From Tricholoma matsutake (taxonomy: Eukaryota > Basidiomycota > Agaricomycetes > Agaricales > Tricholomataceae), in the NCBI GenBank assembly GCA_026075535.2, contig AP026539.1:10726001-10790000 (forward strand): a stretch of DNA of 64,000 nt, given 5' to 3'. Under the pieces are notes generated by a model. That model had not been told where the DNA came from. It saw only the letters and a list, made by a program, of their open reading frames with translations, and did not search any database. Within the stretch, counting starts at the first letter, position 1, and the number at the start of each line of letters is the position of its first letter. A program made the translations under genes and the position numbers. Of the stretch, positions 40,071 through 51,171 are shown piece after piece.

Positions 40071-42922
40071 ATGGAAGTGACACAACCATCGGCTAGTAAT
40101 TTGGAGGAGACCGCCACTCTTGTACGCCGCGTCTACAACGAACTGTGGCAGAATTTCTACATCTGGGAACAAGACGACTGTCGCCAAACTTTGGATTCTT
40201 TGGCTCGCGTTCTTTTCAGGACTCATACGCGAACGGAAAGCTTTGATCTCTCGAGCCGCCATTCCTCCGGAACTGCGACATCTAGCGACAAAATTACAGA
40301 AGATGAGAGTTTTACAGTGCAGGACTATAGCTGCGACACTCCTAAAGTATCTACTTTGGGAGTCGAGACCATCGAGGTCGTGCCTTCCTTCAAACCCTGT
40401 CCACCCTACGAAGTATGCACTCCCGCTAGCCGAAATATCTATGTAGGGGATGACTTTGAGGAGATGCCTTTCGTGCAATTGGCCGATGACCCAAATTTCA
40501 ACTATCACTTGCACATGAATGACTATGCACGATTCGAATGGCAGCTACCCAACCGCGATCCCGACCGTAAGTCCCGTCACCATTCAAGTTGTGTATATCT
40601 GCTCGCATCTCAGAAAATTTATATTTTTGAGTCGAAGTTATCGTAACCCAAGCGGCTTATTCGTTGTATGTTGATCATAAACTCCCCTTGGACACGATTG
40701 ATGAGACTGGCGTACTGCCTCTGAAAATTCTATTCGGTCGAGGATCCGTGCTTGAAATGTCTCGCCGTCGGTGAACTGTCCCTTTATTGCTGACTGTCAT
40801 TCTAGAGACTGACGTTTCTTCATAGAGACTTTCCGAGATGGCTCGATTTACCTTCACGAATATCTTCCCTACTATATCTCCCAGGGCATATTACGGCTGG
40901 CCCAACTGAAAACCTATCAAATCTTTCACGCTACTTTTGTAACAATCGCAACTGTCTAATCGGTTATTGCACTGTTCACAGTACGTTGTCAACTTCCCCA
41001 TACGCTACGCAAGTCAATTTCCTAACTTTTGATTCAAGTAAAGACCGAGAGTGAAATATTAGCAGAGATGCCTTTGCCAGAACCGACTGCGCCCACTGTT
41101 CTCAGTGGAGCGCTAACCCACTCAGTTGAAGCACCATGCGGTAAAGAGTGCTTTTTACTCGGGAATCCACCTTCTATTGCGAGTGTTTTCGATATCTATT
41201 GTAATTTTCGTACTTAATGGTCCTTTAGGGAACCTTCTGGACCGAAAATGACATGGAACTGTGCAACACCGTTCTCTCCTTTTCTCCTGATGTCTCGCCA
41301 TGTGATCTCGCGGTCATTTGTCGCAAACCATGCCATGAGGTATGCTCCTTCTCTCGTATAATATCTCAAATTACCGTAACTTGCGGGTTTTCAAGGTCTT
41401 CAGACAACGGCGACGCGTCTTCCCTGATTCAGAAATTCTCCACCCATCTGACAAGTCCAACAAACGGCGTGCAAACCGAATCACTGACCAGCCGTATCGA
41501 GGTATGCTCTGTGCACAGATAGATCTCCCTCTTTCCTGACCATATCTTTGACAACTAAGACTTCGATGCGGCCGATTTCACGCCGTGCGGTTAACATTTG
41601 CCTGCCTTTCCTTTGCTCATCCTCTCTTTCCGTAGAAAATTGCCTTGTAGCCATGCCGGACCATGCGATGCACGATCCAACTGTTCGTGTTTTTTCAATT
41701 ACGCTCATTGCGAGAGCAGTTGTCGTTGTGATCGGAAATGAAAGTATCTCTGAACGCACTCTCATCTTATTAGACTAATGTCAGAATTACATTAGGTAAT
41801 CGACAATGGCCTGGATGCGCTTGTGCCAAATCCAAGCTCCGCAGGACATGCATGACAGACAGATGCCCATGTTTCCGCGCCCACAGAGAATGTAATCTGG
41901 AAATATGTGTTAAATGCGAAGCAAAGTGAGTGGTGATCCCGGCGCCGTCTTTTCGGAATCTCAGATTACTGCCGTCTGTGTAACAGAGGTACAACCATAA
42001 TCTATCCTCATAAATCATGAATTAATATTCCTATACCAGATCCCGCAGCTGACATATGCCGAAATGCCAGTATCCACCGAGGAGAACGGAAGGTACAACA
42101 TGGGTCTCTGTATCTTCCTTTGTAGCCTCTATTAACATCATTTAGCGTACCGAAGTGCGACAGAGTCAGTGGGGATTAGGACTTTTCCTCGCTGATAATG
42201 CCGAGAAAGGGGACCTGATCATAGGCACGTATGTTGATCCCATTTTTTCTGATCACTCCTAATCAGTCACGCATAAACTGCAGAATACACCGGGGAGCTC
42301 ATATTCAATAAAACAGTTGACTGTCGCGAGTTCGTTCACGGCATATGCGCGCTCGTGTCACGTCATTAACTATTGATCTAGCATGATAGCAAGATATCGC
42401 GGCAGGGTATATCTTTTTGAACTCAACCCTACTCTGTCGATCGACAGCAGCAACGTGGGTAACGAATCGCGATTCATCAACCATGACCCCATCCGAGCCA
42501 ACTCTGAAGCGGGAAGTACGTCCGAATATATGCGCACATCATGGTTCTGACAAACGTGCTTTCAGTCCGGTTGGTGAATGGCGAGCACCGCATCGGCATA
42601 TTCGCTCGTGAGTCCCGTCCGTGGCGTTATCTTTTAGAGGACAACACCCATATTTTCGTGAATAGTGAAAACTTTGGCACCTGGTGCTGAAGTTCTTCTC
42701 AACTACGGCGACTCATTCTTCAGAAGCGAGAGCGATGACGGCGACAAGAAGGGTAAGCGCAAGGAACTCAGCATTGAAAATATGTTCGAATTGGATCAAC
42801 ATTCGTCTGATCTCAGACGTATAACGGCTAGGGAGTCGTTTCCTATAAAGTAAGTCTTTCCTTCTCATTTAATATTGTCTATTACATGTTTCTCTCCTTC
42901 ATAAACTAATCGCAGACCTTAA
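40071..42922 (+). CDS. EZH2: E(z)/EZH2-like histone H3K27 methyltransferase (PRC2 catalytic subunit), 17 exons
   Basis: Catalytic subunit of Polycomb repressive complex 2, trimethylating H3K27 in chromatin. Start ATG 40071 (MEVTQPSASNLEET). Exons that I can phase: 40071-40566, 40653-40770, 40826-40980, 41039-41178, 41229-41339, 41396-41501, 41560-41584, 41636-41739, 41796-~41925, 41965-41988, 42040-42092, 42146-42224, 42284-42329, 42382-42515, 42566-42607, 42666-42849, 42916-42922; about 650 residues. Landmarks: NLSRYFCNNRNCLIGYC, DVSPCDLAVICRKPCHE, pre-CXC/CXC Cys clusters (PCSHAGPCDARSNCSC, QWPGCACAKSKLRRTC, CPCFRAHRECN) and the SET domain (QWGLGLFLADNAEKGDLI, EYTGELIFN, ESRFINHDP, LVNGEHRIGIFA, VLLNYG). 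Donors at exons 4 and 12 appear to be GC, and exons 8 and 9 have no GT donor that keeps the conserved Cys residues. The gene is otherwise open. Confidence 0.88.
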
Positions 42923-43896
42923 TGTTATGGAGATGGCATATGCGGTGCACATGGACGGCCCTCCAGTAGATTTTCTGCAGCTAGTAATGGACAACATCAA
43001 TAGACAACATCTACTGTTTGTTACTGATCAATGTCAGGGCATCGTCACGAATTAGGATCTTCAATGGTGACAAGCGACGACTTCGACCGCTGATCCTTTT
43101 TACCCCGTCAATGTGAACATGGGAGTACATGTGTTTTTGAACCTCCAGATCCTAGTCTACGCCATCCACCATTATCACCGACATTCGACGAGCATGTCCA
43201 ACGGTTGCCACGCGAGCGTTTTGAGATGGTGTTATCTTGGTCGCAACTTGTAACAAAAATGAAGCAAGCATCATTGTTCCAATAGGCCAGTCCCTTGGAG
43301 ACTCAAATGATTTAGTGTCACCAATACTTATCGCGAGGCATCCTAATTACTGCGAATTAAATAGTTAATTGCATGCAGGTGTTTTCCTCAGCATTCTAAT
43401 ATATTATCTAGGTACGCAGAGAAATCATTCACACCAACCCCATGTTATAAATCTAGAGTCCCTCATTAGACGGACGAGAGGATTGAACCATGTCCTTCAA
43501 GTATTTTGATAACTCAAGACAAGTCAACATGAAGCAGCACTATTACTCGGTGAAGATATGGTCCAAGCGAGAGTTGAACGTTGAATCCCGACGGTATGAA
43601 GGGTACGAACTACGCTGACCTTAAATTTTTTGGTGCATGTGCATGCACTCGACATAAATCTCGTGAGCTCACTAGCCACGTTGTTCGAAGTTGGCTTCGT
43701 CTTCACTGTAATGCAACCATGTAAGCGTAAGTCATCAAAATGGATCAAAAAGCAACTTGAACTGAATCACTGTAGCAAGGGGACCAAACAATGATCCAAC
43801 AAACAAATAAAATTGATCACCGTCGAAGTAGTTGAACTCAACAGGTAAAAGAGAGAGGACTGAAATACCAATGGCCCCCAAAACACATACCTCTTC
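42923..43896. other. Intergenic region, no gene seen
   Basis: Lies between the 3' ends of the convergent EZH2-like and RRB1 genes, so no promoter is expected. Short open frames on either strand show no recognisable motif. Confidence 0.55.
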
Positions 43897-45543
43897 TCAC
43901 GCTGCGATAGTCTTGAACACGTTGAGAGAATCGATACCGGTGCTTATGATAGCACCAGGAATCTGAGGGTGCCAGTGAACTTCCTTGGCGTTCTCCTGAT
44001 AATGAGGGAAAAGTAGTTGTGGCGGAAGATTCGGAACGTCGTTTGACGCCATGGTATCTTCATCCTGTTCCACAGCAAGATCCCAGAGTGTGACTTGGTG
44101 ATCATCGCTGGAGGCAGTGAAGACTGAGTCGTCAGTGGGATGCCACTCAATAGACGTAATAGGACCTTTGTGCCAGTCAAATCTGGCAACCTGGGCCCTT
44201 ATATGGCGAATGATTGGTGAATGAATAGTTTCCCACATTGAACAAGGCCCGCACTTACTGTGACTGTTTGATATTGCGAAGATCCCACACTTTGACTTGC
44301 CCCTCATCGTCCCCGCTTACAAGCAGATACGACGCCGACCTGTTCCAGCTGATGACATTGACGTCGGAGTCATGTGCGGCATCGATGGATGTAACACTCT
44401 GGCGAGCTTTAGACCGGATGTCCCACATCCTAATTGTCCGGTCCGAAGAACACGATGCAAACACGGTGATTTCAGTGGGACTCCACTGCAGGTCTTCAAC
44501 ACTGGACTCATGCGACTGGAACGGCTTTGGGAATGTGCGGAAATCGGCATTTCCTGTTGTTGTAAGATAAATATTTGAATCGTTATCGCCCGTAATAAGG
44601 CTGAGAGAAGATGCCGTAGGGCTATTCCAATCCATTGCATATCCCTCTACGCCATGAGAGTCGATGGTGAAACAGGGATGTTGACAGCTACGTTTGTCAA
44701 GATTGTACCCTGGGACGTCGAGAGCCTCGATGAGGGGTCGCACGTTGTAAATACTTACTTTCCCGATGTCGGACCACACCGCTGTATAGTAGGGTTGCGT
44801 AACTGAGGGAAGAACTGGTGTAGAGAGCCTCTGCGCTCGGACACGATTCACTGTCCCCATGTGTGGGATTGCTTGCTGCTCAACCACTGGATCTTCATCC
44901 AGAGCCTCGTCATCAGAGTCATCAGAGTCATCAGAGTCTTCTAAATCAGCAGATCAATGACAGCAAACACCCTGGACCAAAAACAAACAAACCATGCGTC
45001 TGAGTACGATGCAAAGAACTTAGCTTGAAGACAGACACAGTGTTATTTTCCGGCCGATCTGCTTGTGAGCCTGCTACAACGTAAGCGGTAGTAGGAAGCC
45101 GCTGTCTTTCATCACCCAGATTATCACGAAGTATATCGAAAGAAAGGCACGACCAGCCAATCTTCAGCGCATGCCGCATAACATAAGCAGAATCGTCGGC
45201 CTCTAATGTATCTCCCTCCGAGATGCTATCGACCCCTAGTATAAAGGGTGTCGCTATTTCTTCGACTCCCGTAGGATAATCAACTTCCATTTCTGTTGTG
45301 TCAAAATAACGGTTGTGAACGATCGATGAACGAGAATGAAAAAGTGAACAAACTTTGGTCATCGTCACTTTGCTCGCCCTCGTCTTCATTTTCGTGCTCC
45401 TCTTCTGAATCAAACTCATCCTCCCATGGATCTTCATATTGGCTATCGCCATTATTGACCTCATCTCGACGCGTACCGTCTTTTGGAACTTTGTAGTGCC
45501 CATCGTCGTCTTGTGTCTCGCTTGTTGGACGTTTTTTAGACAT
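43897..45543 (-). CDS. RRB1: RRB1 / GRWD1, glutamate-rich WD-repeat protein for ribosome assembly
   Basis: Nuclear/nucleolar chaperone of ribosomal protein L3 needed for 60S subunit assembly. Start ATG 45543 (MSKKRPTSETQDDD). Three introns, all GT-AG: one after DDDQ (phase restored as KMEVDYPTGVEE), one after RTQTH (E-D-S-D-D-S follows), one after NIKQSQ (VARFDWHKGP follows). About 500 residues. Order: acidic N-terminus (EDPWEDEFDSEEEHENEDEG), conserved CAF1C/H4-binding-like segment MRHALKIGWSCLSFDIL, a second acidic patch, then WD40 repeats including VEGYAMDWNSP, SVEDLQWSPTE with CSSDRTIRMWDIR, DVNVISWNRSA with VKVWDLRNI, and PITSIEWHPTDDSVF with DDHQVTLWDLAVE. It ends KEVHWHPQIPGAIIS and VFKTIAA. 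It shares a 278-bp divergent promoter with the first metallothionein gene. Confidence 0.92.
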
Positions 45544-45821
45544 AGATAACGCCCGACAGAGGAAACAATAGATGGAGATCGAAATCTACGAGAATTATTA
45601 GACGTGAAAAATACCACCGTGACAAGTTTGTGACCTGTGACCATCCAGATCATATGATCGCGCCGGGCTGCGTCGGCTGTGAACCAAACAGTAGCAAGCA
45701 ACAGCCAATTTACATAAAAAGGCGGGCTTTGATGCGAACCCGTCCTGACAGGCCTGACCAATTACACCGACAGACTTATCAAATTCACAAACTTGAATCA
45801 AACTTCCATCCCACTCACATC
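45544..45821. promoter_or_regulatory. Divergent promoter region between RRB1 and metallothionein gene 1
   Basis: 278 bp between two start codons facing away from each other. Toward the metallothionein, a CCAAT (45705-45709) and a TATA-like CATAAAAA (45713-45720) sit about 105-115 bp before its ATG. Metal-response sites are not evident by eye. Confidence 0.45.
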
Positions 45822-46038
45822 ATGTACACTGTACGTCCTTTGATTCATGTTTCACACAGGCTGAATCTAATCATACCACGATTTACAGGAAGTTCCCGTC
45901 AACTATGCTGGCAGTTGTGGAGTCTCCTCTTGCAACTGCGGTGACGCGTGCGTTGAAAGACTTTCTTCCGTGGACAATATATTAATATGCTTCTTCGCTT
46001 ATAGCTGTTCATGCAAGGCCGGTGAATGCAAGTGCTGA
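45822..46038 (+). CDS. Metallothionein 1 (33 aa, three exons)
   Basis: A tiny cysteine-rich protein that binds Cu(I) or other soft metals in the cytosol. Exons 45822-45830, 45889-45947 and 46005-46038 are joined by GT-AG introns of 58 and 57 bp. The protein starts MYTEVPVNYAG and ends CSCKAGECKC. Its seven Cys are spaced C-x4-C-x-C-x3-C-x-C-x4-C-x-C, the spacing of basidiomycete metallothioneins and close to the 7-Cys copper metallothionein of Neurospora. The first exon codes only three residues. It is too short and too spliced to show as a reading frame; I found it from the CKxGECKC motif and the shared splice pattern with the second copy. Confidence 0.88.
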
Positions 46039-47255
46039 ACACGCACTGCATATATCACGACAATGTTAATTAACTCTCTGTTCACCATCGATGTCTCGTA
46101 ATGTATGATAGCTAGGTACAATGTTTGATTATATGTACAATAAAGCCCTCACAATTGAGTGATTCTCACCCTATTATTGATTGCTCTGGGAACCACCGGA
46201 TTGTGCACTGGTTTCTTGTTCTCGTGAGGAAGGACATGAATATACACACCTAGCTTCATCGGGAGTCAGGTCTTCCTCGCCTTAGGATCCTCTTGTCAGA
46301 TGTATTGTCGATGGGTGTCCTGCTGTATGTCATCCACGATAGTGCTCTCTAACATTACCCACGTTGTTACTACTTTTCTGTGACATGCTCGTCCAAAATA
46401 GGAGTCAATGTGGCGATAGGTCTTGATAACACCTACCCTTATTCCTCTTTGCTTCATCGTACCACACAACAACAGCCTGTAGATATGTACGAGCGAACGG
46501 CACCGGTCACCTGATTTCCAGATGTCGGGCCGGTAGATAAGAACAATTGGGGTAGGCCAACGAAGATCTTGAGGACCGAGTCCCAGTCCCGGCGTATGTG
46601 TTATCGGTAAAGGTGGCGAGGGGAGAAGGGACCTCATCTTCTAGCAGGATAAACGACATTCGTGTCATTGCCGAGCAAGGTGCCCTTCAGGTGTTGACGA
46701 GCGGGGTGGAGAAGTCAAAATGATGGCTGGTGGGTAGACGGGGGCACAGCTGCATACGCAGGGTGGAGCATGACCATCGTCTCGGCTAAAAAGAACCCCA
46801 GAAGTGTGAGAATACTGTAAAACGGCAGACAGACGAAGGGTATCCTGAATAGGAGCACATCGAGCGTTGGACATTCTGCGGTCAAGAGGCGTGTGTGCAT
46901 TAGGTCCAGGCCTGAACGTTGAACGGATAATATAATCCTGGCAGCCTAATCCACGGCGACAAAATAGGAAGCACAGCCTTGATCAGTGCCTAGATCGCGG
47001 CCATAGCTCTAGCCAGCTCCATTGGCTCCACCAGCACCAAGATAACACCCGTCAGCCCCCCATCAAGAAGACCTGCGAAGACACGGGGGTGGAAATAAGG
47101 GCGGCGGTGGTAAAGATAAAGGGGAGGCCCGTCACGGAGCACGGTCTCGGAACAGCGAACAACAGCGAACAACCCACCCGATTGGTATGACAAACAAGGC
47201 CAAACATCACGGTCCCAAACTGACCAGAACCGTGACTAGCTCACGTGCACCCCCT
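46039..47255. other. Spacer between the two metallothionein genes, no gene recognised
   Basis: Contains the 3' end of gene 1 and the upstream region of gene 2. Open frames on the minus strand (for instance 46296-46637, 46715-46900 and 46990-47193) encode no recognisable domain and have no splice pattern that I could confirm. Confidence 0.45.
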
Positions 47256-47262
47256 TATAAAA
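47256..47262 (+). promoter_or_regulatory. TATA box of metallothionein gene 2
   Basis: TATAAAA, 79 bp before the ATG at 47341, within CCCCCTTATAAAACCCCC. A CACGTG E-box lies just upstream (47242-47247). The clear TATA fits a strongly inducible gene. Confidence 0.6.
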
Positions 47263-47340
47263 CCCCCAACCTCTTGGTCCAGTAATCTAGAATCAAACCA
47301 CCCACATACCAATTCCTGACCCACTCGCAACTTATAAACC

Positions 47341-47554
47341 ATGTACACTGTTCGTGTTGTCTTCTTTACTTTACCAAATGTCATCAATGACACATCTAAT
47401 TTGTGCAGGAAGTCCCCGTCAACATGTCCTGTGGCAGCTCGTCGTGCGGCTGCGGTGCTAGGTACGTTTCTTCGTATTCCGGGCTACGTTGCATTTTTCA
47501 TGGTTTATTTTCCCCTACAGTTGCCAGTGCAAGGCTGGTGAATGCAAATGCTAA
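47341..47554 (+). CDS. Metallothionein 2 (31 aa, three exons), tandem copy
   Basis: Exons 47341-47349, 47409-47461 and 47521-47554, with GT-AG introns of 59 and 59 bp at the same positions as in gene 1 (after MYT, and within the Gly-Ala/Ser region). The protein starts MYTEVPVNMSCG and ends CQCKAGECKC, again with seven Cys in the C-x4-C-x-C-x3-C-x-C-x4-C-x-C spacing. It differs from gene 1 mainly between residues 9 and 23. Same strand, 1.3 kb downstream: a tandem duplication. The role is binding of copper or another soft metal; the metal cannot be told from the sequence. Confidence 0.9.
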
Positions 47555-50500
47555 ACGCATTGCAGCACGCACATCCCCCCCACCCCATACATATATGACT
47601 TCCCCAATTCCAACCCCTTGCAGCCCGGCGTCCGTGTATGATATCAGTTGGTGAAGATTAAGAAGCTGTAGCTCGTACGATGTTGGACCAGTGTAATTCT
47701 ATGATTTTGATGTCGTTGTACGTGCATTATGATATATGAGTCGATCTCTAGCTGCCTCTTTTCTTATCTGAGTACAATACTAGTTTGCAACGTTTCAAGT
47801 TCAATGGATCTCCGCAGCGTTAACATGACCCTGCGCTAAATCTGCTCAGGTCCTTGATCACGATAAATTTAAACCTCTTTTGCCTGTAACATGTAACATG
47901 CAACTTTCGGGAATCGGCACGATGTCGGTGGAGATACCACAAATGTTCCTTGTTATTGTTATTACATGCAAGGGCTATCTCCCCATGTTACGGCCAGGCT
48001 GGTGGTAAGTCAAGGGAAACTACAAGCCACGGACTGCCACGCCTAGTAGGGACCACTGTTATCTGGACGGGCAGAGGGTGACTCGATCGAAGGCATGCTC
48101 CTTATGGACACCCGTGCTACTTGTGTCTAGACGTGTATCGTTATCGTGGTGATCTGCTTCTTTCCCATGTTCATCAATGATCATGATCTTACGTCCCTCG
48201 ATTCCGAAATCAAGATCTACGACGTCCGAGCCGGTTCCTGACGCCCTTCTTGCACGTCGTGCACGTATATAGAACACATTAGATCCAACTTTTGGTTGAC
48301 TTTTGGACGAAATTTTCATGGAGGAAGCCTCAGGAAAATACAGTCCTACTACCAGAGACATACATCACACGACGGTCACTTCTCAGCAACAAATCTTGCC
48401 AGAGATGCTCGAACGAACCTTTAAACTCTATGAGTCTTTGATCTCGTATGGGTTACCTTACGCCATCCGAGTCCGCCTTGCATCTACAACGTTCCAAACG
48501 TATCCCGTGCAGGAAGCTTCAATATCTATGCTATTCTGTATATACTGGAACATTTTCTTACATTGCCATCAGACTCAGCGGAAGCACTTGGATTCCTTGT
48601 CCATACCTTTCACGGCGGTCATCACCCGCGATATCCGATCACCGTGATTAAAAGGTGCGCAGAGCCCTCTGACTTCTCCACGAGGACGATACTAGGATGA
48701 CCACCATCGACGAAGCTTATACTGCACAGCTGTCTCTCCCTCAGACACCGCAGTTTTTCATGTATTGGCTAAGCGGTGGTGACCGTCTAAATTACTTCCA
48801 CGGTCTTCCATCGTGCTTCCGCATATGGAACACTTGAAATTGTCCTCGAAGAAGCCGACGAAAGTAAGTAGATATTGGCTGGAAATGTTTTCGTTTCCTC
48901 GCCTACCTAGGATCTCGTCCTTGTAACAAGTCATCACTGGCTCCGAATGCCTCAAGGAATTTAGATTATGCCAGCCGCTGATATGGATGCCATTCTAAGG
49001 AGACCGTTAATCTTCCCACAGGAGCTCTTTCCCGCGCGGCGATGTAGATATCTATTGTCCCATGGGGAATATGTTCTGCTGTGTTGTCACTGAGGATAAT
49101 GTTGAGAACTGTCATTTTGATATGCTCGGGAGCCGAAGATTGGCATCGTATCCCGACCTGGAGGTGTTCTTTGCACAGAGGATCGCGCGCGGTCATATGG
49201 CAAGGAACGCGAAGGATGGATGGAACGTCAAGGGAGGTCGGTATGAGCATTCGGTTTTTGACAGTTGGCGGTGTATAGCCTGCTTAAAAGCTGGACGAAT
49301 GTACGCATTTGATCCATTTTATCATAATTGAATTCATTCACTGGTGGAAAGTGCTAGGCAGAGGAACTAGCACCTGACTGTGATTTCTTCGTACCGGTGG
49401 AGAATGAAATTGTTGCGGCCAGATGAACTCCCGACGTATAGATCAATGCTTCAAGTTGCCGTAATAAGTCAGTGTAACTTGCGACGCGTTACTTTGTTGA
49501 CTAGTGAACTTGCACCAAACTCGACAAGTTTTCTCATTAATTTAAAGAACCGAAGTAGCACAAGAGACCACAGCCATCTGCGTCTTCCAAGTTTCAGTTA
49601 AATATGTCGAGCACAACAAGTGACAGCCAACGTCAAACCTAGCTGCCTTCCCCAAGGAGATATCGACGATAAACTTTTGACGTGACGACGATACCCCTGA
49701 ACTTTTTGCGACGATCTTCGATTCAGTAATTCTTGTTTCGACCGTGATCTGCTCTGCCTCAGGATCCTCTATCATGACTTCCTCTAAGCATCTCCAACTT
49801 CCGGGACGTCTATCATCTCGAATGGCTGTGGGGCTGGCCTTCTTCGACCACGTTTAGCGTGACATCGGCCCTGTCCTTGGCTTCTGCGGGCATCGACAAT
49901 GGTCCCTCAGTTTATAGTATAGCAGCCATCTCTGAACCAGGGTGATGTACGAGCTTGTCAAAAGCTAAGCGGGTTTGGTCAGGAACTATAGAGCAAGGGT
50001 CATCCTGAAGGCGACACCGAAGGCTGAACGACGTCGACTGCATTGACAACTCTCCTCTACGCCCGCAGCCTCCTCAATGAACGCTGCTTTACCTCCACCT
50101 CTAATTCAGGCACACCCAGCCTCATGAACACGATATTCGTCTACTCGTGGCAAAAACCCACTAGTGCGAGCCGAGTTCCATGTGCATCCTGTTCCTACAC
50201 AAATAGCAGAGCAAAACTTCGAAGCAAATAACTTAACGCTTTCGTACAGATCGACGGAGACGTTCCGAAGAACGCCCGGATTGCGGTCTTCTCCGTGAAA
50301 AGTCCCTTCTGGATATGGAACTGTATGGCCAGAACAGAGACAAGGTCGGTGCTGGGACTTGACGCGGGGAGCAGATTTGTTACCAGGCTCAGCGAGGAGG
50401 GAAAGCGGTGTTCATCACTGAGTGTAGAAATCCAAGGCTCTGACTATATTCGGCATACTGTACCTAGGATAAACAAGGATGAACTGTAGATACAGTATAC

Positions 50501-51171
50501 CATAAAAAATGGGAACCCTGTGAGGTTGTCAGCATATGCAGTCCGTCTAACAAAGGAATAGGTATCTACGAACTTGTGTGAACAACCCTATTCTGCCTTC
50601 TTGTTGGAAGCGAGCGCATGGGCGATGTGCGTGCACCCACTGGTACATGCATTATTGTTCCTCTCATTGTTCCATCACGGAAAGCGATATACATAGTGAA
50701 CCACGGAGAAAGTTTCAAAGAAGGAGACGTGGCATGGAGACCATCATGATATAGGTAGTTTACTGATGTAGCACTCGCCATCTTGAGATCACCGAGGTCA
50801 AACACGAATTTACTTGTAACGTTGTTTTCCTGTGGCGGCTTGTAACTTTGTAAGTATTTCAACTTTTTCTTACTCTCATATTCACTTCTGATGTACATAT
50901 ATTTCCTTAAGAAAGCATCACAGTCGTAGTAGAATAGCTAGAGATGTAGATTCCCTCCCAACAGCATGCATCAATCAATTAACCAAGATACGAAATACGA
51001 CTCGGGGTACGTACATGCACACTAATGCATGTAGATGAGCAATACATGAACATTTGAACTCCCAAGTAAGATCTAACGCATACATGTCGCTGATTCGCAG
51101 TCCATCCATCCATCCAATCATCCATTAATCTTAATAAATCCATATATCCCATCCACCAGCAAACACCCAAC
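47555..51171. other. 3.6-kb stretch with no gene that I can identify
   Basis: Base composition is host-like, not transposon-like. Protein-like frames occur at 48059-48361 (-; GSDVVDLDFGIEGRKIMIID), 48303-48647 (+), 49062-49331 (+) and 48966-49250 (-), 50043-50489 (+; IDGDVPKNARIAVFSVKSPF after an AG) and 50566-50898 (-). Any of these could be exons of small multi-intron genes, but I could not assemble a convincing one and recognise no domain. Real genes may be hidden here. Confidence 0.4.

Noticed and set aside
43470..43500. GGATTGAACC, the inverse of a T-arm-like GGTTCAATCC
   Set aside because: No matching acceptor stem or anticodon arm could be found at the required distance on the minus strand.
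45720..45790. tRNA-like stretch on the minus strand (GGTGTAATTGGTCAGG, GGGTTCGCATC, then a T run)
   Set aside because: The A-box-like and B-box-like words are only about 20 bases apart, and no acceptor or anticodon stem can be formed, so it is not a tRNA gene.
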